From positions 1 to 64,000 of the forward strand of contig JACOUT010000016.1 of assembly GCA_016177705.1 (NCBI GenBank): 64,000 nucleotides of DNA. Direction: 5' to 3'. The notes under the pieces are model-generated. The model was not told where the DNA came from, did no database searches, and worked only from the letters and a program-made list of their open reading frames with translations. This document shows, one piece after another, positions 34,878-42,608 of this stretch; position 1 is the stretch's first letter; each line of letters starts with the position of its first letter. Origin of the DNA: Deltaproteobacteria bacterium (GTDB taxonomy: Bacteria > Myxococcota > UBA727 > VGSZ01). The translations under genes were made by a program, and so were the position numbers.

Positions 34878-36308
34878 TCACATGCCTCCCATGCCGCTCG
34901 TGCTCTGCTCCGCGCCGAGCAGGCCCGGCGCCGGCGCGGACATGCCGGTACCCATGCGCACCGGCGTCGCGCTCATTGGCCGCATACCCGCGCCGGTAGC
35001 GCCCATGGCGCCCGTGCCCATCGCGCCAGCCCCCATGGCGCCGCCGAACAGCGTCGGCGACGAGGGCGCGAGCACGAGCGCCGCGCCGGTCGACAACAGC
35101 TCCGCGAGGCGCAGTCGCGCGAGCGTGATGTCGAGCGCGGCGGCCTCCGCCTCGAGCGCGACCTGGTGGTAGGCGCGCAGCACGCCGAGCACCTCGACGA
35201 GCGGGGCCTCGCGGGTGGCGTAGGCGGTCTGCGAGGACTCGAGCGCCAGCTTCGTGCTGGGCAGGATCTTCTGCTGGTAGAGGGCCGCCGTGTCCTCGGC
35301 GCTCGCCAGGTCCTGGCGCGCCTGCTCCCACTCGGCGCGTAGCGCGAGCACGAGCGCCTCGTGCTGGGCGCGCTCGGCGTTTGCGCCCTGCAGGGCGGCG
35401 TCGGCCTGCGCTGCTTGTTTCCACGGCGCAAAGATCGGCAGCGCGACGCCGACCATGGCGCCGGCGTTCGACGGCTCCATCGCCATCAAGGACTGCATCG
35501 CCATCACCTGCACGGTGAGGTCGGGCCAGGCGCTCAAGCCGCGCGCGCGCGCCTCGGCATCGGCTGCGGCGATGCGCGCGCGTGCCGCGGCGAGCTCGGG
35601 CTGCGCGGCCACCGCGTCGTCGAAGGTCGCCGGCGGCTCGATGGCGACGTCGATCTCGAGCGCCGGCGCACCGGCGCTGCTCGCGGCCGCGACCGCGTCG
35701 GGCGCGCGCCCGCGCAAGGCGGCCAGCTCGATCAAGGCGGCGCGCAGCGCGCGCTCTTGCAGCAGTCGGTCGCGCTCGAGCACGGCCAGCTCCGCGTCGG
35801 CGAGCAGTGCGTCGTGGTGCCCGCCCCCGCCGCTGACGTAGCGCACGGCCGCGCTCGCCTGCACCTCACGCACTGCCTGCTGCAGGAGCGCGTTGGTCGC
35901 GAGCGCCTTCTGCACGTAGACGGCGCGCAGGAAGGCCTGCGTGGCGACGACGCGCAGCGCGCGCGTCGTGGTCGACACCTCGTCGCCCGCGGCCGCCGCA
36001 GCGGCGCGGGCGGCCTCGGCGCGCGCGGAGCGCTTGCCGGGGAAGGGCAGCACCTGCGAGAGCTGGTAGCGGATCACCGGCAGGTCCTCGGTGAGCGTCA
36101 GCTCGTCGGGGCCGACCGCGACGAAGGGCTCGTCCCAGAAGCCGGCGCCGTCCGCGGCGCGCGACTGCGCCTGGGCGCGCGCGCGCTCCGCGGCGAGCGC
36201 GGGCGAGCGCTGTTCGACCTCGGCGAGCACCTCGGAGAGCCGCAGCGTCGTGGTCGCCGGGGTCGGGGGCTCGGCCGTGAACGCGAGGGCCAGCAGCACG
36301 ACGATCAT
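34878..36308 (-). CDS. TolC-family outer-membrane factor (CusC-like), system 2
   Basis: About 476 residues with a short signal (MIVVLLALAFTAEP). The two-repeat helical layout of OMFs follows: LRLSEVLAEVEQRSPALAAERARAQAQSR near 20, DLTVQVMAMQSLMAM in a strand region near 265, and the C-terminal half EALVLALRAEWEQARQDLAS. The C-terminal 45 residues are Met/Gly/Ala-rich (GAMGAGAMGTGAMG and MGTGMSAP), a possible copper-binding tail. An earlier ATG at 36341 would add 11 residues before the signal. It is the first gene of the OMF-MFP-RND operon. Outer-membrane exit duct for system 2. Confidence 0.86.
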   Translation of the reverse strand: MIVVLLALAFTAEPPTPATTTLRLSEVLAEVEQRSPALAAERARAQAQSRAADGAGFWDEPFVAVGPDELTLTEDLPVIRYQLSQVLPFPGKRSARAEAARAAAAAAGDEVSTTTRALRVVATQAFLRAVYVQKALATNALLQQAVREVQASAAVRYVSGGGGHHDALLADAELAVLERDRLLQERALRAALIELAALRGRAPDAVAAASSAGAPALEIDVAIEPPATFDDAVAAQPELAAARARIAAADAEARARGLSAWPDLTVQVMAMQSLMAMEPSNAGAMVGVALPIFAPWKQAAQADAALQGANAERAQHEALVLALRAEWEQARQDLASAEDTAALYQQKILPSTKLALESSQTAYATREAPLVEVLGVLRAYHQVALEAEAAALDITLARLRLAELLSTGAALVLAPSSPTLFGGAMGAGAMGTGAMGATGAGMRPMSATPVRMGTGMSAPAPGLLGAEQSTSGMGGM

Positions 36309-36351
36309 GGCGCCACCCGTACCGCACCGTGGCGGCCGCATCGAGAGCCCG

Positions 36352-36361
36352 GGTACCTACC
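36352..36361. repeat. GGTACCTACC direct repeat, copy 2
   Basis: Same decamer and orientation as 29145-29154. It lies 44 bases upstream of the OMF start, in the leader of the second RND operon. It could mark a boundary of an inserted or rearranged block. Confidence 0.3.
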
Positions 36362-36396
36362 GATCGTCCTCATTGGTGAGCCCCTGGTGGGCCAAA

Positions 36397-36411
36397 GCGC
36401 GGCGCGTGCCA
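36397..36411 (-). promoter_or_regulatory. Weak sigma-54-like site upstream of RND operon 2
   Basis: The minus strand reads TGGCACGCGCCGCGC: a perfect -24 TGGCACG, ten bases between GG and GC, but GCGC in place of TTGC at -12. It lies about 90 bases before the OMF start. No metal-responsive activator gene is nearby, so this is only a candidate. Confidence 0.22.
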
Positions 36412-36559
36412 CTGGCCGGAATCGACCCGGTCACAGCCGCACCGTCGTCGCCGGGCCGCAGCGCCGCGCAGTGACTTGCGAGGTTCCAGCGGCAGAGAGC
36501 GCAAGGCCCCACCAGCCTGCGCGGAATCCCCCACGCGTGCTCGGAAGCAAGCGTCGTGA

Positions 36560-37435
36560 TCAGAGGCGGTACGTGGCCCACAGGGCGTCGGCGCGCTCGA
36601 GTTGGCCGGCGCTCAGCTCGAACATGCAGGCGTCCTCCGTGTAGTCCATGAAGTTGGTGATGGGATCGACGCCGGCGGCTGCGCAGGTGTCGCGCCCCAC
36701 GGGGCAGCCATAGGCGGCGCTCTGCTCCGCCGCCGTGTCGGCGACGTAGTCGCCCGGCTCGGCGCAGCCTCCCTGGAACGTGTGGTAGAGGCCGAGCCAG
36801 TGGCCGACCTCGTGCGTCGCGGTGTCGCCCTCGTTGTAGGGCGCAGCACTGCCGCCGGGCAACGACGAGTGGAGCACCACGACGCCGTCGAGCGTCGGCG
36901 ACGACGCGGCGTCCCACGGGAAGGTCGCGTAGCCGAGCAACTGCCTGCCGAGGTTGGCGGTGTAGATCCACAGCACGTCGGGTCCATCACCGGGATGCAG
37001 TGCGCGCGCCAGTTGCTTGCAGCGGCTCTCCGAGCGGAGCGAGGCGCACTTGCGGTCCTCGACGCGGTCGACGCTCAAGAGGCTGAAGCTGGCGATGCCG
37101 GCGTAGGCGTCGTCGAGCACGGCCAGTTGCGCGGCGATCTGCGCGTCGCTGACGTCGTAGCGCCCGCGGTCGGTGAAGACGATGAAGCGCACCGGGATGG
37201 CACCCACGGTGAAGCCGCGCACGCGCGGCAGCTCGGCGTTGGGGAACACGGCGTCGTGCGCCAGGATCTGCTCGTCGAAGGTCGCGCAGCGGATGAACCC
37301 GTCCGGTCCGGGCAGGAACAGCTCGGCACGGTCGATGTCGTCGACGTTGAGCTGGGGCGTCTCGTCGGTCCCGCAGGAGGCGAGAGCCGCGGCGCAAAGT
37401 ACCGATGCTGGCAGAAGCCGGGGTGAGCTGGTCAT
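36560..37435 (-). CDS. Pappalysin-type (M43) zinc metalloprotease, exported lipoprotein
   Basis: 291 residues. The signal peptide has lipobox ALASC. The catalytic site is HEVGHWLGLYHTF (HExxHxxGxxH), with a downstream Met-turn region FMDYTEDACM that carries Cys residues as in M43B enzymes. Several Cys pairs (GGCAEPGDY, YGCPVGRDTCAA) suggest disulfides. Upstream strands contain PVRFIVFTDRGRYDVSDAQIAAQLAVLDDAYAG, the usual cytophagalysin/pappalysin pattern. It is a surface or secreted protease for an unknown protein. The ATG at 37435 has GGAGG just upstream. It diverges from the lipoprotein gene at 37601. Confidence 0.92.
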   Translation of the reverse strand: MTSSPRLLPASVLCAAALASCGTDETPQLNVDDIDRAELFLPGPDGFIRCATFDEQILAHDAVFPNAELPRVRGFTVGAIPVRFIVFTDRGRYDVSDAQIAAQLAVLDDAYAGIASFSLLSVDRVEDRKCASLRSESRCKQLARALHPGDGPDVLWIYTANLGRQLLGYATFPWDAASSPTLDGVVVLHSSLPGGSAAPYNEGDTATHEVGHWLGLYHTFQGGCAEPGDYVADTAAEQSAAYGCPVGRDTCAAAGVDPITNFMDYTEDACMFELSAGQLERADALWATYRL

Positions 37436-37600
37436 GACGCCCTCCGATGACGTCGACCCCGGTGCCAGATCCGCGCCACCGCCGCGCCGCGCCAGCGCGC
37501 GCTCAGATGACGACGAGCGTGCGGAAGGCGACACCCCCGACGGGCGAAGGGACCCGAACGCGACCCGAGTCAGCGCCCGCTCCGATAGACTTCGCGCATC

Positions 37601-38599
37601 ATGCGCCTGACTGCCGTCGTCGCGGTCGCACTGCTCGCCCTGGCGGACTGCCGCCTGATCGGTGCCTTGCCGTGCGCCAGCGACGACGATTGCCCGTTCG
37701 GCCAGGCCTGCGTCGGCGCGGCCTGCCTGGCTGCCAACGCGGTGGTGGCCGAGGGCGAAGGCGAGGGAGAGGGAGAGGGTGAAGGAGAGGGCGAGGGAGA
37801 AGGCGAGGGGGAGGGCGAGGGAGAAGGCGAGGGCGAGGGCGAGGGTGAAGGCGAGGGCGAGGGCGAGGGTGAAGGCGAGGGCGAGGGCGAGGGCGAAGGC
37901 GATGTCAACGACGAGGACGCCGACGGCTTTTTGAACGGCGCCGACACCTGCCCGGGCATCGCCGATCCCCTGCAGTTGGACGGCGACGGCGACGGCGTCG
38001 GCGACGCCTGCGATCCGCGCCCGTCGGCCACTGGCGACGTCCTGATCCTGTTCGACGGCTTCAACGGCGACGTGCTCGACCCAAGCTGGCTGCAGGTCGG
38101 GCCCGGCCCGGTCCAGTGGTGGCTCGGCAGCGGTCACCTGTTCCAAAGCGAGCTGGCCGAAGGGGACGACAGCTACCTGGTGTTCCCGATCGCCGCCGCC
38201 GACGTTGCCGTGGAGACGCGCGTCTCGGTCCTGCAATTCTCGACTGCGGTCTCGCGCAACCTCTATCTCGGGCTGCGCGCGTTCGACAGCGGCGGCTCGA
38301 TGGCCGGCTACACCTGCAGCGGGCGCGATGACGGCGCCGCCTCAAACGTTCAGGCCTTCGAGCAGCCGGCGCCGGTCTCGCTCGGGGCCGCGCCGGTGCC
38401 GCGCCTCGCCATCGCAACGAGCTACCTCCTCACCGGCGCCATCTCGGGCGTGACCATGGCGTGCGGCTGGGACGGCATTCCTGCCACCGGCACTTCGGCG
38501 ACGTACGCGAGCGGCGACGGCGTAGCGCTCGGCACGCTGCGCCTGAGCGCCGCCTTCGACTACCTCGCCGTCTATGCGCTCGGTGGCCCGCTACCGTGA
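37601..38599 (+). CDS. Exported lipoprotein with (Glu-Gly)25 stalk and thrombospondin-3-like calcium motif
   Basis: 332 residues. Signal peptide (MRLTAVVAVALLALADC) with a lipobox-like LADC; a Cys-rich knot (PCASDDDCPFGQACVGAACL) of the type common in myxobacterial surface proteins; a 50-residue Glu-Gly stalk; a thrombospondin type 3-like calcium-binding run DADGFLNGADTCPGIADPLQ and DGDGDGVGDACD; then a beta-sandwich, LamG/concanavalin-like domain of about 185 residues (FDGFNGDVLDPSWLQVG, and strands to FDYLAVYALGG). Probably a surface adhesin or carbohydrate-binding protein. It converges on the next minus-strand lipoprotein gene with 13 bases between. Confidence 0.83.
   Translation: MRLTAVVAVALLALADCRLIGALPCASDDDCPFGQACVGAACLAANAVVAEGEGEGEGEGEGEGEGEGEGEGEGEGEGEGEGEGEGEGEGEGEGEGEGEGDVNDEDADGFLNGADTCPGIADPLQLDGDGDGVGDACDPRPSATGDVLILFDGFNGDVLDPSWLQVGPGPVQWWLGSGHLFQSELAEGDDSYLVFPIAAADVAVETRVSVLQFSTAVSRNLYLGLRAFDSGGSMAGYTCSGRDDGAASNVQAFEQPAPVSLGAAPVPRLAIATSYLLTGAISGVTMACGWDGIPATGTSATYASGDGVALGTLRLSAAFDYLAVYALGGPLP
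37751..37900 (+). repeat. Coding Glu-Gly hexanucleotide repeat (25 units)
   Basis: Twenty-five GAR-GGN units encode the stalk of the lipoprotein at 37601-38599. Codon third positions vary along the array. It is twice as long as the Gly-Glu tract at 12858-12929, so length variation between strains is likely. Confidence 0.92.
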
Positions 38600-38612
38600 G
38601 CGAGCCTGGTGA

Positions 38613-40910
38613 TCAGGGGCTGATCAATGCCGTCGCGATCGAGTAGCGCGCCAGCGCGCCGCTCGTCAGCGAGAACACGCGCAGCGTGTAGGTACCATCG
38701 AGCGGCAGCACGTGCTCGAGGTGCTCGCCGTCGCCGGTGCCATCCGCGATGGCGAGCACCTGCTGGCCGTCGAGGCCGAGCAGCACGACATCGAGGTCGC
38801 CGTCGCCTTGGCGGAACGACACGTCGACCACCAGCTTCTTGCCGGCGGAGCCGTCCACCGTGAAGTAGTCCTGATCGCTCTCGCAGATCGAGAGCTGCGT
38901 GCCGACGGTGGGCACGGGCGTGGCGGCGGCGACGCTGTCGTTCGGCTCGCCGAGATCGGCGGCGCAGTCGAGCTGGTTCTCTTTGAGCACGCTCAAGGTG
39001 TACGGCCCGATGGCGCCGCCGGCGCCGCTGACCCTCACCACCACGGTCTCGGCGCCCTGCGCGTCGTAGGAGACGGCGGCGCCGCCCGTGGCGGCCGGCG
39101 CGGAGGCAAGCACCTGCGTGCCGCTGCCGTCGAGCACGTCGATGGCCAGCTCGACGTCGGCGTCTTGGTAGCTCGCCAGCACCACCAGGCGCTCGAAGTC
39201 CTCGAGCGGCGTCGTGATCAGATCGAGGTCGCCCGCGCACACGGTGCGCGCCTCAGGGCCGAGCGCGCCGCCGAGCGGCAGCACCGGCGCGCTCACGGTG
39301 TCGTCGTCGGGCTCGGCCGCGTCGTCGGCGCAGACGAAGGGCGGCTCGTGCGCCACGCGCAGCGTGTAGGGCCCGCTCGAGTAGCCGAAGCCGCGCACGC
39401 GCAGGTAGACGATGCCGGCCGAGAAGAAGCGCTGGCGCAACAGCTCGGGCGCGTCGATGCCGGCCGCCTGCGCCACCACCTCGCCCTGATCGTCGAGGAA
39501 GGCGAGGTCGAGATCGGCCGCGGTGCCGTCGAAGGTGAGCGACGCCGACAAGGCCTCGCCGGCCGCGACGGTGAGCTGGAACAGGTCGAGGTCGCCCGGG
39601 CACAGGGTGGCGGTCAGGTCGACGTCGTCGGGCACCAGGTCGGGCGACGTCGCCGTCAACAGCGAGTCGTTGCCGTTTGCTCCCTCGAAGAAGTCGACGC
39701 CGCACGGCTCGCCCGAGCCGCGCTCGATGGTCAGGTCATAGGGCGTGGCCGCGAGCAGCGCGTTCAGGCGCAGGAACACGGTCTCGTCCTCTTGCGCGAC
39801 GTACTGCACGCGCCCGTCGCCGTAGGGCGGCGTCATGGCGAAGCGCAGCGAGGTCTCGCCGCCCTCGTCGAGCAGCCACAGCGTGGCGCGCGCGCGCGCG
39901 TCGGTGCCGGTGACAGTGGCGACCAAGAGATCACCGGCCGAAAGCGCCACCGCGTAGACGTCGTCGTCGTCGGGACAGAGCGACAGATCGTCGAGCAGCT
40001 CGACGCCGCCCGGTGGTACGTCGCGCACCTCGGCGTCGGCGGGCGTGTCGTGGTCCTCGAAGCGATCCTCCTCGCACGGGCCGTCGGGCAGCTCGCAGCG
40101 GTTGGTCTGCACGTTGCAGATCTCGGAGAGGGCGCAGTCGAAGTCATCGAAGCAGGCGGGCGGCGGCACCTGGCACAACAGCGTCACCGGATCGCAAATG
40201 AGCGGCTGGTCGCAGTCGTCGTCGCTGTGGCACAGGTTCTCGCTCTGGCAGCGGCCGGCGCGCGCGTCGCAGACCAGGCCGGGCCCGCAGTGCTCGTCGG
40301 CGATGCACTGCACGCACTCGCACGAACCGTTGCACTGCATGCCTTGGCCGCAGTCCTCGACCACGGTGGGCACCGTGCACTCGAACTGGCAGGCGCGCAC
40401 GCAGCGGCCGGAGAGCGCGTCGCAGGTCTCCTCGGGATCGCACTGCAATTCGGGGAAGCTGTCGGCCAGCGTACAGGGCGCCTCCTCGATGCACAGGTTG
40501 TGGTCGCGGTCGCAGCCCTGGCCCACCGGGCAGTCGGTGCGCCGCGTGCACGAGCCCGACTCCTCGATGACGCGGCAACGCCCGAGCGCGCAGAACTGGC
40601 CGGGGATGCAGGGCGCCTCCGCGGAGCACTCCTCGCCGAAGCCGGGCCGCAGGTCGCACACCTGCGCCGGCAGCACGCACTGGTAGGCGGCCGACGGGCA
40701 GGCGTCGTCGTCCTCGCACTTCGGCCGCAAGACGCAGTGGAACTCGACGCAGATTTCGTCGGACAGGCAGCCGTTGTCGACGCCGTTCGGCCGCGCCGGA
40801 TCGCACTGCTTGGGGCGCGCCGGCAGGTCGTCGCGCGGGCACGAGGCGAGCGCCGCCGCGGCGACGGCCGCGAGCACGGCGACCTTGGAGAGGTGGAGGG
40901 CGCGGGGCAC
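38613..40910 (-). CDS. Large Cys-rich lipoprotein with PPC-like beta repeats
   Basis: About 765 residues from GTG 40910. Signal peptide with lipobox ALASC. Residues about 25-315 are Cys-rich: eight or more short knots of the CxxxxxCxxGxxCxxxxC type (CLSDEICVEFHC, CVQCIADEHCGPGLVCDARAGRC). Then come several bacterial pre-peptidase C-terminal (PPC)-like beta domains (SPDLVPDDVDLTATLCPGDLDLFQLTVAAGEALSASL, PNDSVAAATPVPTVGTQLSICESDQDYFTVD), ending LRVFSLTSGALARYSIATA. The whole is a surface-exposed adhesin-like protein. No catalytic motif is visible. The GTG start is chosen for its signal peptide; its Shine-Dalgarno sequence is weak. Confidence 0.82.
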   Translation of the reverse strand: MPRALHLSKVAVLAAVAAAALASCPRDDLPARPKQCDPARPNGVDNGCLSDEICVEFHCVLRPKCEDDDACPSAAYQCVLPAQVCDLRPGFGEECSAEAPCIPGQFCALGRCRVIEESGSCTRRTDCPVGQGCDRDHNLCIEEAPCTLADSFPELQCDPEETCDALSGRCVRACQFECTVPTVVEDCGQGMQCNGSCECVQCIADEHCGPGLVCDARAGRCQSENLCHSDDDCDQPLICDPVTLLCQVPPPACFDDFDCALSEICNVQTNRCELPDGPCEEDRFEDHDTPADAEVRDVPPGGVELLDDLSLCPDDDDVYAVALSAGDLLVATVTGTDARARATLWLLDEGGETSLRFAMTPPYGDGRVQYVAQEDETVFLRLNALLAATPYDLTIERGSGEPCGVDFFEGANGNDSLLTATSPDLVPDDVDLTATLCPGDLDLFQLTVAAGEALSASLTFDGTAADLDLAFLDDQGEVVAQAAGIDAPELLRQRFFSAGIVYLRVRGFGYSSGPYTLRVAHEPPFVCADDAAEPDDDTVSAPVLPLGGALGPEARTVCAGDLDLITTPLEDFERLVVLASYQDADVELAIDVLDGSGTQVLASAPAATGGAAVSYDAQGAETVVVRVSGAGGAIGPYTLSVLKENQLDCAADLGEPNDSVAAATPVPTVGTQLSICESDQDYFTVDGSAGKKLVVDVSFRQGDGDLDVVLLGLDGQQVLAIADGTGDGEHLEHVLPLDGTYTLRVFSLTSGALARYSIATALISP

Positions 40911-40942
40911 GGCGGCTCGGTCAGCTGTACGAGAGGACGGGC

Positions 40943-42469
40943 TCAGAATGGGCGCGGGAACGGCGTCACCTGCCCAACCTGCGTGATGGTGGCGGGCGCA
41001 CCCTGGATCGCCGGCCAGTCGATGTCGAGCGCCTCCCACAGCTGCTCGTCGCCCTCGAAGGTGCGCGCCACCTCGATGACCTGCTGGCCGTAGACGAAGA
41101 CGCGCACGGTGGCGGTGGTGCGCGGATCGCCGTCGGTCTGCGCGCGCCAGTAGTGCGCATAGACCGTGAAGCGAGCGTTCGCCGCCGGGTGCACCACGTT
41201 GGTGTTCTCGGGGCCGTAGCCGCTGTCGTCGTCGACGTCGAGGCGGGGGTTCTGCTCCGGGTCGTCCGACCAAGGCGCGCCCACCGGCTCGCGGTTCGAG
41301 AAGTAGACGTCGGTGTCGTGGTTGAAGGGCGCGCCGTCATCGCGCGTGACGTGCAGGTCGAGGTCGGCATCGGGGTGGTCCCAGACCAGCTGGATATGCA
41401 GGTCCTCGGTAGGCACGACGTCGAAGCACACCTCGGCCGGTTCGCACGAGCGCACGCCGGTGTTGTCGTAGACGTGCAAGAGCGCGCAGTACTCACCCGG
41501 CACGTCGGTGGGCAGCTCCACCCGATCGGCGCTGGTGCTCGACAGCACGGCCGTGCTGCCAGGCGGACGGATCGACTGGGTCCACTCCCAGGCCTCGATC
41601 AACGTGTCGGGCGTGCCGGGGGTGCTGCAACGCCCGTCGATGCGCACGGTGTCGAAGGGCTCGATGCCGTCGGCGCCGTCGACCAGCTCGGCGCAGGCGA
41701 TGGGGCACTCGGCCGCCTGACCGCAGGCGGGCATGCGCACCTCGGGCTCGTCGGGATCGTTGGAGCGGATCACCAGGTCGCCGCAGTGCCGCTCGAGGTC
41801 CTCGGGCGCGAACACGAAGTCGAGCGCGATCTGCTCGATGGTGCCCACCGGGTAGTCGATGGGTCCGCTCGGGTTGACGCGGATCGCCTCGTCACCCGCC
41901 ACCTCGGGCTCGAACAGCACCTCGTCGAGGATCAGGTCGCGGTTGCCGCAGTTCTTGACCGGGATGGGCGTGCGCGCCACGTCGCCGCGGCCGATGCGAT
42001 CGAACTCGATCGACTCGGGCACCTCGCAGATGTCGGGCATGCCGGCGTCGATGGACGAGACCGTGATCGGCACCTCGACGCGGCTCCTCGGCGCGGCGTC
42101 TTCCTGCGCGGTCACGATCAGGGTGGCGGCGATGTTCGACACCACCAGCGGCCGCACCAACACCACCACCTCGACGAGCTGGCCAGGCAGCACCTCGTCG
42201 GGGGTGCCCTCCTCGAGGCGGAACGCGGGATCGGAGTCGTCGGTCAGCTCAGCCGCCAGCTCGTGCAGCGTCAGCGTGCGGTCGTTGCGCACCAGGAAGG
42301 CGATGCGCGTGTCCTGCGTGACCGGCACGGCGGTCAGGTTCGCCTCGCCGGGGCTGACGCGCAGGCCCGGGTGCGGGCGGTCGAGCGGATCGGCGACGCA
42401 GCGGCAGCCGCCGACGGCGGTCAGCACGAGGAGGGCAGGGAGGAGCGCACGGGGGAGCGGGTGGCGCAC
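40943..42469 (-). CDS. Exported lipoprotein with choice-of-anchor (HYDIN/ASPM-like) beta domains
   Basis: About 508 residues from GTG 42469 (GAGGG seven bases upstream). The signal peptide ends VLTAVGGC (lipobox). The mature part has Ig-like beta domains: RIAFLVRNDRTLTLHELAAELTDDSDPAFRLEEGTPDEVLPGQ and a second, IPVKNCGNRDLILDEVLFEPE, with the typical 'anchor D' spacing. A PKD-like region follows (RIDGRCSTPGTPDTLIEAWEWTQ), then a C-terminal domain with DLHIQLVWDHPDADLDLHV. An alternative GTG at 42499 lies in a CCCGTG-repeat stretch and would add ten residues. A structural or adhesive surface protein, not enzymatic. It lies 32 bases upstream of the PPC lipoprotein gene on the same strand. Confidence 0.8.
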   Translation of the reverse strand: MRHPLPRALLPALLVLTAVGGCRCVADPLDRPHPGLRVSPGEANLTAVPVTQDTRIAFLVRNDRTLTLHELAAELTDDSDPAFRLEEGTPDEVLPGQLVEVVVLVRPLVVSNIAATLIVTAQEDAAPRSRVEVPITVSSIDAGMPDICEVPESIEFDRIGRGDVARTPIPVKNCGNRDLILDEVLFEPEVAGDEAIRVNPSGPIDYPVGTIEQIALDFVFAPEDLERHCGDLVIRSNDPDEPEVRMPACGQAAECPIACAELVDGADGIEPFDTVRIDGRCSTPGTPDTLIEAWEWTQSIRPPGSTAVLSSTSADRVELPTDVPGEYCALLHVYDNTGVRSCEPAEVCFDVVPTEDLHIQLVWDHPDADLDLHVTRDDGAPFNHDTDVYFSNREPVGAPWSDDPEQNPRLDVDDDSGYGPENTNVVHPAANARFTVYAHYWRAQTDGDPRTTATVRVFVYGQQVIEVARTFEGDEQLWEALDIDWPAIQGAPATITQVGQVTPFPRPF

Positions 42470-42608
42470 GGGGAAACCCTCGGGCACGGGCACGGGCACG
42501 GGCGTTCAAGCAGTGTACCGAGGGTCAGGGGCCCGTCCAATGGCGCATGGCCGGAAATCGGGGCGCTTGTCAGCCACCCCGATCACACCGCTGATCCGCG
42601 GTTTTCTG

